Shown one piece after another: positions 5,128-5,130 of a stretch of DNA of 5,130 nucleotides. Numbering within the stretch: position 1 is the first letter of the stretch; each line of letters opens with the position of its first letter. Position numbers and translations under genes: made by a program. Source of the stretch: Bacteroidales bacterium UBA1192 (GTDB lineage: Bacteria > Bacteroidota > Bacteroidia > Bacteroidales > Bacteroidaceae); assembly GCA_002310175.1 (NCBI GenBank), contig DBYG01000053.1, positions 5,298 to 10,427 of the forward strand. Reading direction: 5' to 3'. The notes beneath the pieces were generated by a model. It searched no databases. It was not told where the DNA came from and worked only from the letters and a program-made list of their open reading frames with translations.

Positions 5128-5130
5128 TGT

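Larger units (their letters stand above)
4953..5130. other. Gene-free 3' region with two hairpins
   Basis: These 178 nt follow the TAA of the FISUMP gene. They begin with an A-rich stretch (CAAACAAATCAAAAAG), then a C-rich stretch, a hairpin at 5017-5042 and the palindrome at 5093-5119. I found no plausible coding frame, tRNA, or exact Bacteroides promoter on either strand. The next gene must start or end beyond 5130. Confidence 0.7.

Overview
The window looks like a chromosomal segment of a Bacteroidales bacterium (Bacteroides, Prevotella or a close relative). Three things point there. All proteins have Bacteroidetes-type exported N-termini and belong to families abundant in that group: 6-bladed beta-propeller/TolB-like lipoproteins and a FISUMP-type domain. 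The start codons have AT-rich upstream sequence without a clear Shine-Dalgarno. Both promoters I can find match the Bacteroides sigma-ABfr consensus (TTTG, about 20 nt, TAnnTTTG) rather than a sigma-70 pattern. Genus or species cannot be fixed from this sequence.

Layout. Positions 1-3537 hold three lipoprotein genes on the minus strand, read right to left. Two are tandem paralogues (2365-3537, then 1187-2368) of the BF3164/TolB-like propeller family, joined by an ATGA stop/start overlap. After a 101-nt gap comes a third lipoprotein (1-1085, C-terminus cut by the window edge) of the related GRGPGEY-type 6-bladed propeller family. A strong consensus promoter at 3564-3595 should drive the set. 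On the plus strand, 3747-4952 encodes a 401-residue exported protein: an N-terminal half I do not recognise joined to a C-terminal FISUMP/DUF1566-like domain. It has its own promoter, so the 209-nt gap 3538-3746 is a divergent regulatory region. The last 178 nt (4953-5130) hold no gene, only two hairpins.

The least ordinary signal is a set of short palindromes, at least one in every intergenic gap. The copies at 3638-3668 and 5093-5119 are nearly identical (arms TACAAAAGGGG / CCCCTTTTGTA, loop ACARA). A third at 1171-1193 keeps the central GGG-[A/T]CAGA-CCCC core on the minus strand but has different complementary outer arms, and it supplies the stop codon of the 1187-2368 gene. A fourth at 1123-1153 shares one half of the pattern. 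This looks like a dispersed REP-like family, possibly mobilised by a Y1 (RAYT-type) transposase elsewhere in the genome; that part is inference.

How the genes work together is not known. All four products should be outside the cytoplasm: three lipid-anchored propellers and one secreted or periplasmic two-domain protein. A shared envelope or surface role is plausible, but the sequence shows no enzyme, transporter or regulator that would name a pathway.
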